A stretch of DNA of 33,076 nucleotides from Smittium mucronatum. Lineage: Eukaryota > Kickxellomycota > Harpellomycetes > Harpellales > Legeriomycetaceae. The notes under the pieces are model-generated. The model saw only the letters and a list, made by a program, of their open reading frames with translations, was not told where the DNA came from and did not search any database. A program made the translations under genes and the position numbers. Location of the stretch: positions 1 to 33,076 of the forward strand of contig LSSL01007511.1 of assembly GCA_001953115.1 (NCBI GenBank), given 5' to 3'. Positions 1 through 13,484 of this stretch are shown here, in pieces (positions within the stretch are counted from its first letter, which is position 1; each line of letters begins with the position of its first letter).

Positions 1-899
1 CTTGTTTGTAGATCAAGACGAGTAAAAATGTTAATTCTAAATTTTCCATTACATTAAGTAGAAAAATAGAAATTTATTCTATATTATAATTCAATTTCCT
101 GAAAAATTTCCTGGGATTTATTCATTAACTATTATTACAAAAAATTTCCAATTTATCGATCATTAAAAAAAAAATAGATAAAATCTTAAATAGTCCTAAT
201 TTTACATTAATTTAAGATTATATCGACCCCATTGAAGTTTCTAAAATCACATCATGTAATTTTCAAATATTATGATAAGTTATTCGTTAAAAAAATATGG
301 CATTCAAATGAACGATTATCTCCTTAATTCTCTCCGGTAGTCCTTTTCAGTTTTTAGTCTAAACATAAAAACTGTAATGATCTTTTTAATTTTTTTTATG
401 TTTTGGATTTCATTTCTATGTAAAAAAAAAAAATTTTCATTGAATATAAAAATCATTTACGTTTTAAGGATAATAAATAGATATAAAATAAACCTAATTG
501 ATAATTTAAAATATTTATAGGCAAAAAATTACCTATTGAATCAATTTATATATTTTTTTAAAAATTTAAAACCAAGCTGACGAATTTTTTTAACAGGTAC
601 TGCTTTAAAATACATTTTTTTCATATAAATGCATAAATAAAGTACTTGATTCATTAAAGCCATGTAAGGGTTAAAATAAATATCAGATAGAAAAAGACCA
701 AATTAAATTTATTTATTCTCCGCTTTTTTAAATGCTCTCTTATTATTTTAACTATTTTTTAATTAAATATTAATACAATCGAAAATGAAATACAAAAATT
801 TTTATAAAAAAGGCGTTTAAATACAAATTTTATTATAAATAAACAAAAAGAGTATAATCATAGATAAATTTTAACGATTTTTTAATCCAAAAAAAAAAG

Positions 900-1217
900 G
901 TATTATATTAATTCATGAATCGATGTTTAATGATATATTATTACAAATTAATCATAGTCGATATGTTTTAAGAAGAAAATTTTTTAATAAACTCGGTTTT
1001 TCAAGTTTTAATAAAATCCTTTGAAAAAAATATTTTATATCTAAAAAATCACTTCTAAAGCGTCAAATATATTCCTTTCGTTATTTAAATTTATTGGTTG
1101 ATATAATTTTACTCTTTATTAAAGAAAAGTAGAATGGTTGGTATGATATAAGACACGTAACTAATCTTAAAATAAATCAGTGTGCAAATATTCTTAACAG
1201 CTATTGGTCATAAGAAA
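900..1217 (+). pseudogene. Possible Tc1/mariner-like transposase relic
   Basis: One frame stays open for about 105 codons with only two internal stops (TGA near 1020, TAG near 1130), which is unusual for this desert. The reading contains a Gly-Phe-x-Ser turn followed by Lys-rich residues and an Ile-Ser-Lys-Lys...Lys-Arg-Gln stretch. That pattern is loosely like the region after the helix-turn-helix of Tc1/mariner transposases (a Gly-rich turn, then a 'Pro/x-Leu/Ile-Ser-Lys-x-x-x-x-x-Arg' segment). No DDE residues can be placed. Chance openness in a Lys/Asn/Phe-rich AT frame is the main alternative. Confidence 0.2.
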
Positions 1218-4200
1218 GAATATATAATCTAATTTTTTTATTGACTTATATATCAGCCATTATTCTTGTAACAAGTATATAAGCTCATGTAATTAATTAT
1301 TTTTATAAATCCAGAATAAAATCTTTAGTTTTTCTGTAAATTAGAAGCTTGTGCTTCATTTATAAAGCACTAGGATGAATATATAAAATAAAATAAAACT
1401 TATTAAAATAATTAATTTTATTAGCTATACCATTAAAATATAAAAAAAAGTATAAAATATTTGATAAATCTAAAATAAATAACTCTAAAAAAATTTGGAT
1501 ATATTATCTTGGAATATTGAACTTCCCGAAGTTAGCTTCATTTGAAATAGTTTCCAAAATTATTAGTAAAATTTGAGCAGAATTTGATTATACTCCCATA
1601 AATTTAAAAAAAATTATTTTTATTTTTAGCTTTTAATCGCTTTTCAAAATTTTAATACAATTATTATAATCAAATCATTAAATTAAATTTCTTCTATATT
1701 CGTAGCGATTTAGAAATGTCAAAATTAATTAGAAAAAGATTTTATTTATAAAATTTTCTTTTGAGTCAATAAATCTTTATTCGCATCTCTTGTATATCTT
1801 AATAAATGCAAGTCTATAAGTAAATAATTTTTATCTAAAACTTTTTCTTCGATATTTTAATAATTCAGATTTTTGGATATTTTTGAATTCTGTACATGTG
1901 AGCAAAAATGATCAATTCTAAAATTTAACCCCAAATATATATTATTATTTTTCAAACATCTGTTCTGATGTTTTTCTCAAAATTAAAATTAGGGAGTATA
2001 TAAAATATATCTCGATTCTTTGTGACAGAGTCATCATGGGTTTTGTAATCATTGATTATATTCTTCAAAAAAATCTCTATATTTAGATTTTAATTTTATA
2101 TTCACTGTATTTTTATTAATTTATGTTAAAAATATAATAATAAAAGCATCAATCTGTCAAGAATCCATCTTTTCTATTGAAACTGTGATATATTTTTTAG
2201 TTATAATAAACAAAAAATTACATATTTCGAACATCTTGTTAAATATATTTATTAAAAAAAATCAAATATATCGTATTTAAGAATTTTTTTTTTCATTTTT
2301 AAAGAGAATTGTGATAATTTAGAGAAATAATGCAGTACAATAACTAGTAAAACATAACTTTCAGAAGTCTCTTACATAAAAGAAAATCTTAATTCTTGGT
2401 ATTATTAAAGTTGAAAAAAGTAATTTTCATTTAAATCGATATAAAAATTCCATCAGAAATCTTTAAAAAATTAAAAAAAGATGATTCTGACACGAAAATT
2501 TGTTGAATTAATTTTATGTATTTTAAATTAAGTTTAATAATATTCAGGATAATGTCAGTATGCACAATTTTTGTGCTTGTAATTTAATATTATTTTTATT
2601 TAAACTCTTATAATTTCAATATCATGCTAATTATGTTCTCAATTAAACTACTGATCACTTAAAGTTGATCTAGATAAACGTTTTCGAAATTTTCGGAAAT
2701 TTTTTGGTATTTTTTAAGATTTATTCTATTTTTTGAAAACCATTGATATTATCATTTTTTAAGTTATTTCTGGTTAAAAAAGATTTTTTATAAAAATCAA
2801 CATCTTAGTAAGTATGTGTATGTTTGAGTGGGATCGGTAACTTTTTGACTTTAAATAAAGATGTCGGATAATTTTTCATTTCTTTAAAATAAATAAAATT
2901 TTGGTTTTAAAATCTTCGATTTATAAACTTTAAGAAGCTTCTGTTGAGGTTATATAAATATAAATTTCAATTAATTTAATGGTTAGTCAATGTTAGAGTA
3001 GAAGTGGAAGAAAATTAAAATATTTAAATAATTATTATTACTATTATTAAAATTTTTGTTTTGGTTATTGATTTTTTTTATCTTTATCTTAATTTTAAGA
3101 TTTTAATATAAAAAAATATGACTGATAAATTTGAGCAATTTAAATGTTTTTTTCAAAGATAAGAAAAGGTTTAAAAAAATAAAGTAAGAATTGACAAGTC
3201 AGATTTGGTTTCTAATTGAAGTTAATTCTTATTCATAAAATAGGTTTTTAGTAGTCTTTTTTGTGTCTCCGATCCAGTTTCTGTGAATTAAATGTTTTAT
3301 ATGAATTTTCCATCAATTTTTTTACATATCTAATTATATAATGAGTCTCAATTATTAATAAAATCCTTTTTTGTATGATTGAATTAAGATCATATTTATA
3401 TATCCTGTCGCTTATTTTAAATGTTAGATAGAATCTTTCTAAAATAACTCAAACATATATTCAAGTAATATTTCGAATAATTTTTTTTTTTGTTTATTTA
3501 AATAGTTGATTTTTTACAACTATGAATTCATTTTTCTTTATACCGCTATACTTTACCCCAAATCTTTTTTTTTTAAAAATTATTTATTTGAAATTGTATC
3601 TTAATTAGTCTAGTTTGTAAATTTTAGTTTTAGATATTAATTTCATTCAATGATACAAAAAATAATCTATTATTTTTTTTTAAATTTAAAAAAGGTGTAT
3701 ATATTACATTTTAAATAAATATTGAAAAAAAACATTAAATCAAAGAATTTATTTAAGCTTACAATATCCATAATCTTTATACATAAAAAAATTATTTACA
3801 TCAAATCAAAGGATCTTGTATTTTTTGTTTTTAACCAAATTTTTTTTTAGATTCATACTATAATTTATCTTTAAATCAAACTATTCTGATATTTCAAAGA
3901 TGAAATAAATTTTAATTATTCAAATTGATTTATTATAAATTCAAAGTTAATTTAATCGATCAAAATATTTTTGTTTCAAAGTTTTATAAAAGTATATTTA
4001 TAATTTGCAAAGAAAACTTATGTGAGTTTTTTTATTTAATTAAGGTAAATTTTTATAATTAATAAAGTTATATGAAAAAAAACGTAAAATATTGGCTAAG
4101 TGAAAATTTTCAGATGAATTAGTTGATAAATTTTATTTCAATTATATAATAGAATATTCTTATTTGAATGTTTAAGAACCAAACCCAACATCATATGATA

Positions 4201-4960
4201 TATAAATTTGACGGGCTATGGACTGAATTATTTATGAATTATTTTTATATTTATCAAGGATTAAATATTATCTGTTTTTAATTTTATATAAAATTTTCTT
4301 TAGACATGCATGCTTAATATAATAGTCCAAAAACTTCACTTCAAAAAAATCTTTTGAAACTGAAAATATGATTTTTTTGGAACCAATATCAAAAAAATTA
4401 AAAATTTGGATTTTTTTCTCCTCTCTGGAGAAATAAAAAGTGGTTTTTTTGAAACAATATTTATTTATAATTTCTAATTACTAATTAAAAAACTCCATCA
4501 AAGTTTAATTAGAGTTGCTTTATCAAAATTAACAGTAATTTTCCCTTAAATTTGGCTATTGATTATAAATTAAAGGTCATGATAATTAATTTTTAATATA
4601 TCACTATTTAATATAGAACACTATCGGGTATCAAAAATGGAAAAAAAAATATTTTACAATAAATTAATTTTATGTCAAGTTTCCTCATAAATTAATTTAC
4701 TATTATGAATATATTTATAAAAAAAAGAGATTTATTAGTTAAAAGATGTCAGCAATAAAGTTAAAATTTTTTTTTAAATTTAATAGATAAAAAAGAAATT
4801 TTTTTTACCCTATAAAGTTTCTTATAGTTCAATGATTAATTTTTGAATAATAGAAATTTAAAAGAAATAATGCTTTTTTCGATATTTTTTGGGCCTTGTA
4901 TGTTGAGCTATATTTTTTTTGTATCTTTTGAAATTTAGATATTTAAAATCAAAAAAAGCA

Positions 4961-5042
4961 AAAAAATTTATAATATAAAAGTGCTATAAAAAAATTTATA
5001 ATTTAAAAGTGCTATAAAAATATTTATTAATTTAAATTTGCT
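4961..5042. repeat. Short tandem repeat, about 28-bp unit
   Basis: Two near-identical units (4961-4987 and 4988-5015) each run from an A-tract through TTTATAAT to AAAAGTGCTAT. A third, more diverged unit follows to about 5042. This looks like replication slippage in AT-rich DNA; no coding role is apparent. Confidence 0.7.
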
Positions 5043-6735
5043 CGAAATTCACTTGAGAGAAATTTCTATTTATATTAAAAAATAAATGTCTCAAAACTCA
5101 ATTGAAATTTCATTCATGTTTGTATTATAAATTTTTTTTACAAAAATACACAATTTTGGATATTTTTTTCTAAAGAATGAATTATAAATCCAAATAAACT
5201 AACTATTTTCTTTTTATATTTAAAGTAATTAAAAATTGTAAATCATATTAAAAAATTTAAGGTAAAGAATTATAATAATTATAATATTTTTTAGATATAA
5301 ACTTAGTTTATTATTTTGAATATAGCTTATGTTAAATTTTTTTTAGATATTATTTATCATAATCATTATTCAATAGATTCAAATAAAATTTATCCATTAT
5401 TTAGAAGCTTATTATTTTAAAATTCAAAGTAAAAATAAGCACCTTGTACATTTATTTGTACCAGTATTCTTATTTAAGGTTTTTTTGATAAAAAAGCCTG
5501 AATACATCGGAAACTTTATATTATTTTAATGAAAGTTTTAATAGAAAATTTGATATATAAATGAAATGTTTTCAAAAATAAGCATAATAGCCATTATTTA
5601 TTTATCTCTTTTTAATATTATTTTGATCTAGAAACGTAATATAACTTTTTAATTTTCATCCCAAAAATTGAGTTAAAACTGATATTATTTTTTCTTCATT
5701 AATTATTATTAAAAATAATTTTATCGTAAAAAAATCAATCGTTTTAATTCATCCGAATAGAATAAAATTTTAAAAATGTATATTTTTTTTGCGATTTTAT
5801 TCCTTAAAATATGCATTATTTTAAATAAAATACATTTGATTTTTTATTTTACACAATTAATTAGATTTATTTACACATTAAAAATAATCGACGTATATAA
5901 TATTTCAAAATTAATTATTTTATAAAAGTATTTTTACATGAAATTTTATTAGGTTGTTATTGTTATATTTAAAAATAATTATTAATGTAAAAATAAAATA
6001 AAAATTTTATGCGAAAAATTTCGCGGAATCGAAATATATATTTGGAGTATACAATCCTCTATTCGACTATAGATAAAAAGCTGAAAAAAAATTGGTTAAT
6101 TATGCGATTTTATATAAATGAAATTTATCGCAAATAATTATCAGAAACACCAATGACCAATTTATCTCAATTTGAACAGATAATTTTTTGATAATACGTA
6201 TAATTTTTTTAAAAAAATCAGATTTATTCTTTTAATAGAGTTATTAAAAAAAAAAGTTTATTCTTTTTAAATAAAAGCCATTTTAAGCTGCAAGTAATAA
6301 AAAAAAGAAAACACTTTATTTCAAAACCAATTTTGGGAAAAAAGCTACTATTATTAATCCAATATACTTATTAATAAATATTGCAAATATTTAATCTAAT
6401 GAATTCCATTTTAAGTGACTGCCAATATAATTATATGAGGTTTTAAGTGAAATCCAAGCCAATTATTTTTTTATCTATTAATCATAAGTGTAAAAAATAT
6501 TCTGATTACACAAAACAATGACTAAAAATTAAATACAGGACTTTTAATTTTGAGTTTAAATTGAACAAAATTATTTTTTGCGACGCGTTTTTTTTTCTAA
6601 ATAGAAAGTGCATTAGATTTTACAGTTACAGATTTATCACTCCGATTAGTCACTTAATTAAATTTACTCCTTATTTTTGATTTTATGATTACTACATACC
6701 CAACAGTTTAATATAATAAATTTTTATTTTTAAAA

Positions 6736-8260
6736 ATGGAAAAGTTTTTTATTTAATGGAATTTGGTTGATAACGAGATATACAAAAATCAAATGAAAAA
6801 TTTAATAATTTCATACACTAATAAATTGAAATTTTATGTATCGAAAATTTATTACTGTCGTAGCTTTAAGAATAATGGATCTCAATTAAAGATAAGAGTT
6901 TTTAGGTTTTATGATGGAAAAGTTACGACTTATCAATACAAAAGCCATTTTAATAATTGCATACCAACCGAAATTTTTGACCAAAAATCAGAAATTTTGG
7001 AGTTGCATAAACTCGGTGTAAACTCACGAATGATAAAATGAAAATTTGATAATGAAGGAACCCCAATAAAAAAAATACAATATTTATTCTGTGTCAAAAA
7101 TTAAATGCAAATAAAGAAAAAAATGAGCCCAGTGACAACAGATTTCTTCGAAGAAATATGCTCCAAGTTTTTTTAAAAAAACTGATTCTGAATCTCCATA
7201 TGTAGCCGGTTTCTCTTCTGATATAGATAAATAAATGGGTACAGTTACATCAAGGAATCGAATAGAAATTATATCTCAAGCTAAGAATCTACATCTAGAT
7301 TCCACATTCAAATTGATATATGAAAATCACCCTGTGATAGTTTATGGTATCATAGATATCAATCAGAAATTTATCCCGATATTAATGTCTATTTTTCGTA
7401 GTAACGATAAAAATTCATAACTTTGGATACTAAATATCTTAAAAATAGAGTTGCAAAAGGAAGAGTTGAGCTAGGGTACAAAAAATTTAATCTCAGGTTC
7501 AGAAAGACAAATAACCAATGCAGCTGATGAGTTTGATTTAATAGATTTAAAGCTAACTTTTGGTTTCAAGTAGCCAAAAATCTGAAAAAAATTATTGGAT
7601 AAAAAAAATCCAACCAGTTAAAGCAAATTCTATATAACGATTTATAGAAAATAAAATAACTCCCTTCACAATTTTTTTTGAAAAAAAAATAATCTATTAT
7701 TAACGAAATGGACACACTTAAATGAGATATCTGATACGAAATACAAAAAATATGGTCTAAATTTTAAAAATATCTCGAATTGGTATGAGAGCTATTCTAT
7801 TTTTAGCCCATCAACAAATAATGGGCTTGAAAGTTATAATGAAAACATTAAATATCGGTATCAATCATGGAAATCTAACAGCATAATAGACTTTTTAAAC
7901 ACTTCAATAGAAATAATTAAGGATTTAGATGTAGAATACCTACCATACTATGGAAAAATCAACTAAAATGAAGTTTTGGCATCAAGAGGTCATTTTTTTT
8001 TTTAATTATATGTCGAAATTAGAAAGTAAAAATTATTCTTTTAGTTTAGCAAAATGAGCCTAAATCTGAAATTTTATCATCTAAAATACAAAGATTTAAT
8101 TCCTTACAACTCCAAACTTTTAATGAATTACAGATATTTTTTTAAATAACAGTTTTTTATTTGTGATAGCATTGGTTTCGTAATGGGTGGATATATTCTG
8201 CAGCTGCTACAATTTTTTTTTTAAAAAAAAGTACACTCATGTATATTGGCACCTTAAGAA
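6736..8260 (+). pseudogene. MULE (Mutator-like) transposase pseudogene, copy 1
   Basis: This is a decayed DDE transposase of the MULE superfamily, which cuts and pastes its own element. Segments appear in family order. An ATG at 6736 opens a frame that hits TAA after six codons and then stays open to 7041 (N-terminal domain with DGKVTTYQYKSHFNNC). At 7235-7420 lies the MULE core, LDSTFKLIYE then GIIDINQKFIPI, matching the family's D-x-TF...D...P pattern. Near 7500 is SERQITNAADE, the region of the second Asp, which is itself lost. At 7781-7963 lies an open segment with STNNGLESYN, the region of the catalytic Glu. Near 8196-8207 a Phe-Cys-Ser-Cys remnant resembles the Cys-x-Cys of a SWIM zinc finger. 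Stops and frameshifts separate the parts. The TGA at about 7039-7041 sits where copy 2 has Arg (SRMIKRKF), as expected from CGA to TGA. Confidence 0.85.
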
Positions 8261-8343
8261 CAAAAACATTCTGGGATTCATTATTATTACTTTAATCCAC
8301 CAAAAAAAAAACTAATTGAGTCAAAAATAATTTAAAAATAAAA

Positions 8344-8360
8344 ATAGCCTCGTGTTTCAA
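8344..8360 (+). repeat. 3' flank motif shared by both MULE copies
   Basis: TAGCCTCGTGTTT lies about 145 bp beyond the Cys-x-Cys remnant of MULE copy 1. A near match, TAGCCTCTTGTTT, lies about 140 bp beyond the equivalent point of copy 2 (near 11369). It is therefore part of the conserved 3' non-coding end of the element and might lie close to the terminal inverted repeat. I could not find the inverted partner upstream of either copy. Confidence 0.45.
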
Positions 8361-9825
8361 TTTTTTTACAAAAAATATCTAAATTTTAATAAAAAATATA
8401 ATATATTTAACAAAAATTTCAAAATTCTAGTTACGTATATTCATTTTTTGTTTTCGTGCTGAAAATTCTATATCAAGATGTAAATAAGATCTAAAATGCC
8501 AAAAAAAACACTTTATCGGTGATTTTTAGTCCATTTAACTTCGATAATAAATTTATAATTATAATCATTTTAGACGTATATGGCGGGATATCTCGCTCAA
8601 AAAAATTTTTTTTATGATTTTTTTACTACAAATTTTATTGATTTCGACGAAATAATAATATAAAACAAATTTTCAAATCATCTTATTACGCCAAACTATT
8701 AAAAATAGGTAAATTATTCTTCCATAATCATATTTTGGATAACGACTAATCAAAATGATAGTCAATATCATAATATTTTTCAGTTCTATGACGCTTTTGC
8801 ACCATATGCCTCGATTGATTGTAAAATATTGGAGTTTATTGACAAATAAAAAATTCAAAAAATGTTGATAAAATTTATAAAAATTATAAAAGATACCTAA
8901 ATAAAAAACAAAAGCAAAAATATACCTTCTGATAATATATTTGTTGGTTTTTTTCAAAGACTCAGTAAATTTTAAAATTTGACCCTATCTTGCTGTTTGA
9001 TTTACATATATACTGACGAAAGAAAAAAATTGATTTTATATCGAAATTTTAATTCGTATTTTTTTGAAATGGGGTTCTCCTGGCACTTTCAGAAAATGAA
9101 ATAATATGTTAAATGGAAGCTCATGACCTTTTTATATATGAAGGGATCAATAAAGATACAAAATTAAAATATTTTGACATCCATTTACGCTATAAGTTGG
9201 ATAAAAAAAAGAATTAGGTCGAGGGTAAGACTTTTCCATGAAAAATCAGGTGAAAATCTATATTTATGACTCATTAATCGTTTATTTATGATTTTTCCGA
9301 TTTACAGTTATATTTTAATATCTCACCAATGTAAAAATTGAGTGTCTTTTATTTGCTTAAAACTGTCCATAATATTATTAATAGTTATTTAAACTGAAAA
9401 AATAAATAAAAAATGTGTTTTTCTATCGTAAAAAATATTCTAGATGAATAAATGTGAACTTATGATTAAAATAGCAAAATTTAATTGCTTTTCATAATAA
9501 AATGAGCATTTTTTAAGAAAATCTAGGCTAAAAAATTATTATATAAAAAATTATTATTGTAAACAATATGCAATTTTTTATAAATATTTAAAGCGATTTG
9601 AATAAATCATTTATTATAATAACTTTAAAATTAATATTTTTATTGATAATATAAATAATAATTATATTTATTAAATACATAAAAAATATTTTCATCATCA
9701 TTTTACTCGCATGGAATTTATTATTTATTAAATCTTATAAATCGAATCTTATACGGATATTATATTATCAATGGAAATTATTATTTCCGATATGATTTAA
9801 CCAAAAATGAGATGATTGAAAAAAT
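8361..9825. other. AT-rich spacer between MULE copies
   Basis: No gene is supported. A 94-codon minus-strand frame at 8673-8957 is hydrophobic only because the opposite strand is A-rich. The plus strand here has short stretches that read like worn coding sequence (for example near 8760-8840), but none matches a family I know. I see no transposon ends. Confidence 0.5.
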
Positions 9826-11290
9826 TTAGATTTTTTTGAGATCGAAGTATATAAAAAAACTTAAAATATGCTAAAACCGTTTGCTCTTTTGCAAATTCCA
9901 TAGTTAATGAAATTCTGTTTACGTTAAGAGTTGAAATTTTTTATGAGGGCAGAATTACGGCTTATCAGATAGAAAACCACTACGATGATTGAATCAAAAA
10001 TGAAATTATTAACTATAAATAATAAATTTCGTAATTACTCAAACTTCTTGTATAGTCTAGAATGATTAAAAGAAAATTTGAAAAAGATGGTAATTCAGTT
10101 ATTAAATATTAAATATATTCTACTGCAAAATATTAAAATTATAAGATTTAAAAATATAAAAAGTTACATACGAGTTTTTTTGAATAAAATTGTACAATTT
10201 TTTAGAAAAAAAAGAATATAAATCTTTCATATGTGCCTTATTTAGCATTGGGTATAGATAATATAATTGTCGCTGTAACAAAAAACCCCGAAAAAAAAAG
10301 ATTATAAGTTGTGATTAATTTATATGTAGATTCAAATTTTAAGCTGTTTTATGGAAATTATCCCTTTATAGTCTTAGAAATTACAGAACTCAATCTGAAA
10401 TTTATTCTAATAAATATTTTATTGTGAGCAGAAAAATAAAAAGTCTTATTTCTAGGTGTTAAAAGTCGTAAAAAAAGAATAGTAAAACAGAAATATTCCT
10501 ATCAAAATTTTAAATCTCTCTTCAGATAGCGCTAGGCTAATAAAAAATGCTTTAGAAATACTTTTAAAATATAAATTGAAGACATATTTGTGGTTCATAT
10601 TTCCAAATATTTTGAAAAAATTAGTGTAAATGGGAAAACAAAGTTTTTTAGATAGATAAACATAATATCTGTGTGGAGTGCTGCTGCTCCCAAAAACAGA
10701 AGTTTTCTGAAAGGGAAAAAGATCTTCGTAAAAGAAATGGGTACATTCGAAAATTTGAAGGAATAATATCTAAAACAATCGATAGTAATTTAAAAAATCA
10801 GCTTGTAATTGTATAAGGGTTTTTCCATCTTTAGTCCATCTAAAAAGAATTTGTTGGATGATGCATAAAAACCATAAAATACCGATATCCGTCTATTAAA
10901 TACACTAACATAATTTATTTATTATGAATATCCATTTAAATAATTCAAGATTCTGATTTTTAATATATTCCACAATACAACAAAATAAAATGGATTTTTT
11001 TGGTCACATCTGGAGGTAAATTTTATTTTGAAAATCATATTCAATTTTTAAAGAAAAAAAATTCTTTTTGGAGTAAGAAAATTAAATTTATATGGATTAA
11101 GACACTATTATTGAGTTTATTTTAATGATTTATAGTTTTATACTTTAAACTATCTTATATCAAATTTTAAAAACACAACTTTTTTGTAAAAAATATATTA
11201 ACTAAATTGGCGAGTTTGTTTCGAGACTGCTATAATTTTTTATAAAGAAAAAAAATTCGTCCATATAAATTGTTATTTCATGAAAAATAA
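9826..11290 (+). pseudogene. MULE transposase pseudogene, copy 2
   Basis: This is a second, more decayed MULE in the same orientation as copy 1 and about 3 kb downstream. Matching landmarks run in the same order: DFFEIEVYKK near 9830 (copy 1 NLVDNEIYK), FYEGRITAYQIENHYDD near 9940-9990, SRMIKRKFEKDGN near 10060, the core YVDSNFKLFYGNYPFIV near 10325-10375, SDSARLIKNALEI near 10520 (second Asp retained), FSIFSPSKKN near 10820 (catalytic Glu region, eroded), and a TGCTATAATTTTTT block near 11230 aligned to the SWIM Cys block of copy 1. Almost every landmark is in a different frame, with many stops. The copies differ enough to be independent insertions or an old duplication. Each helps recognise the other: copy 2 keeps an Asp and an Arg that copy 1 has lost. 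Confidence 0.75.
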
Positions 11291-11368
11291 TCTTCAAAAA
11301 ATTATTGTCAACAAACTGATTAACCAAAAAAGTTCAGTTGAAAGACCTAGAAATATAAAAAAATACAG

Positions 11369-11384
11369 TAGCCTCTTGTTTTAT
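11369..11384 (+). repeat. 3' flank motif of MULE copy 2
   Basis: TAGCCTCTTGTTTT matches the motif at 8344 and lies at the same distance from the end of the transposase relic. It marks the approximate 3' extent of the second MULE. Confidence 0.45.
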
Positions 11385-13430
11385 TATTTAGATAAATATC
11401 AGTGATTATTAATTTTTTTTGTTAAAAAAACGTATTATATTTATTTTAATTTTTTAATTTTTTTATTCATAAAATATTAAACTATGAGATAATATTTTTA
11501 TATTATTTTTAAAAGGGATTATTTTATGCCTGAAAAAATGAAAAAAAAAATTTTAAAAATTTTTTTTTCTGACAACAAACTAATATTAAAGGTAAGCTTC
11601 ACCAATTTTTTCATTATATTGGTGTTATCTGAAAAAAACTTTGGTAATAATAGGTAAAAATATCATCCTTTTATAAAGTGGATAATATTTATGTTATTTT
11701 CGAATAATCATATATTTAATTATCTTAAAACATGTTGTGCTATCCCAAGTTTAAAAATTATCTTGAATTTTTTTTTAAATTTTTTATTATATTTATGAAT
11801 AGAATGATATTCGAATCGAGAGCATTTTCAGATGTTTTATTTGAAATTTGTGGATATCCAAAATAAAAAAATCCAAAGCGGCAGATTATTAATTCTTCTA
11901 TTCTTTCACGGGTTAGAAGGAGATGTATTTGGGTCTCTCGTTTCCTATTCTCAAATTTAAATTCGTAATTCTTCCTCTGTTTTTTCCGATGGTGATCAAT
12001 AATAAGATTGACTGAAAAAATAGGATGTTAAGTTGAGCTAAGTTTATTTAGGGTTTATAGTTAAGATAATAAGATATTTTTTTTCTATAGGGGAGGTGAA
12101 ATATTTATAATATGGAGAAAAAAAAAAGTAACCTTACATCTATACATCAAAGAGGTGATAATATTGAAAATTTTCAAATAAAAATTCTATTTTAAAAAGT
12201 TGATAATTTAAATCAATAAAGCTGGTTTTAGCTTTATTAACGACCTATCTATTTTTTGTTAAATTATATATGTAATAAAACACCAATTTATTTCTATTAT
12301 TTTATTATTTTATATTTTTTTTAGCTTTCACCTCACTTAAATCTGTGAATTTTTCTTTGGATATTACTTATAACGGTATCAAAAACAATAAATGAACTAA
12401 AAATTTCTAAAAATTTCTATTTATTAATAAAAATAATTTTTATTTTCAGAATAGAAAAAATTCAATCGCTTCTCTTATATTTTATTACATAGAAAAAACA
12501 CGAATAAAAAAAATCAGTAACTTTGTTTGAATATATAGTTAAAAAATTATAAATATTTTAATATTTTATTGATCATATTTCTGATTCGCGAAAAAATAAT
12601 TAATTTTGTGCAGCTTCACAGAATTTTGCAGATATTTATCTTCAATTGCATAAAAAATAATTTAATCACTTTTTGAAATTACTTTTTAAAAAAAGATATA
12701 TTTTTTTTATGGAAAATTTATTTTCAAGCCATTAAAAATCTGTATAACTATTATAAAAAAGTAAAATAAGTGAAAAAATTTCTTCGGCCAACTCCCTTCT
12801 TCCGTTCAAGCAACATCATAACTCGAGAGTATTGGTTAAATGGGGGGGGGGTATCCAATTTAAATATAAAATATTATCTTTACATTGAATATATGTAAAC
12901 AGCAATGTAATTCATAAAATAGTATTTTTTATAATAATATTTAAATTCTGAAACTGCGCCTCTAGAAAAATTTATATTTATAATTTAAAAAAAATTTGTA
13001 GTCATATTTTATTAACTCCAATATCAAAATAACCAAAAAAGAAAAAAAAATTAAAACGATTTTCTTTTGCCTCTCGAATTTTTGTGATACAGATGTGTCA
13101 TCAAAGATAGCTTTTATTCTGTTTTATTTTATGCTTTTACCTTTTTATTATCTTTTTATCATGACTAATGTACATAATAATAACATTAACTACCTTTAAA
13201 GATTTAAGGTATTTAGTAATCAATACATTTTTCGATTTAGAAATACTTTATTGAGATTTATTAAAACAAATTTAATTGAAATTTAATTCATATTTTTTTT
13301 GCAATTAGATAAAATAAAATTCCTAATATAAGCATACACTGAAGTTCGAAATTTGTAGTAAATGATATAAGACAACCCAAATTATAAAATATATATTTTA
13401 TTATTATCATTAATACTTTAAGAATATTCT
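11385..13430. other. AT-rich spacer with two odd patches
   Basis: No gene is supported. A patch at about 11870-12010 is less AT-rich. One frame reads LLILLFFHGLEGDVFGSLVS, which looks like worn coding sequence but matches nothing I recognise. A run of ten G residues at 12842-12851 stands out in this base composition. The rest is AT runs. Confidence 0.5.
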
Positions 13431-13431
13431 A

Positions 13432-13437
13432 TTTATT
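13432..13437 (-). terminator. Poly(A) signal AATAAA
   Basis: On the minus strand, AATAAA lies about 48 nt beyond the stop codon of the secreted-protein gene, the usual place for a eukaryotic polyadenylation signal. In such AT-rich DNA the hexamer is common, so position is the main support. Confidence 0.45.
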
Positions 13438-13484
13438 CTATAACTACTATTAAAAAAAACAGACATTTTTTAATAGTCATGGAT

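Larger units (their letters stand above)
1..6735. other. AT-rich gene desert
   Basis: No convincing gene is visible here on either strand. The sequence is dominated by A and T runs, with stop codons dense in all six frames, so even 60-codon open frames are absent. The only structure I can support is a short stretch of possible transposase decay near 900-1217 and a small tandem repeat near 4961-5042. Old, fully eroded transposon sequence is the likeliest origin, by analogy with the recognisable relics further right, but this is inference. Confidence 0.7.

Noticed and set aside
5430..5490. Hairpin around TTGTACA...TGTAC
   Set aside because: The stem is short and interrupted, which is unremarkable in this base composition.
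6763..6765. TTG as start of the first MULE segment
   Set aside because: An in-frame ATG at 6736 with a premature TAA after six codons is the better original start. The TTG only marks where the frame reopens.
8673..8957. 94-codon minus-strand open frame, strongly hydrophobic with a leader-like start
   Set aside because: It lies opposite A-rich plus-strand sequence, which makes Phe/Ile/Leu runs inevitable. It has no promoter or motif and shows no contrast in base composition with the flanking desert.
11810..11830. ATTCGAATC as a tRNA B-box
   Set aside because: No A-box or paired stems lie at the correct distance.
12842..12851. Run of ten G residues
   Set aside because: It is striking in AT-rich DNA, but a single homopolymer without other G-runs cannot form a quadruplex alone. 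Slippage or an assembly artefact is as likely.
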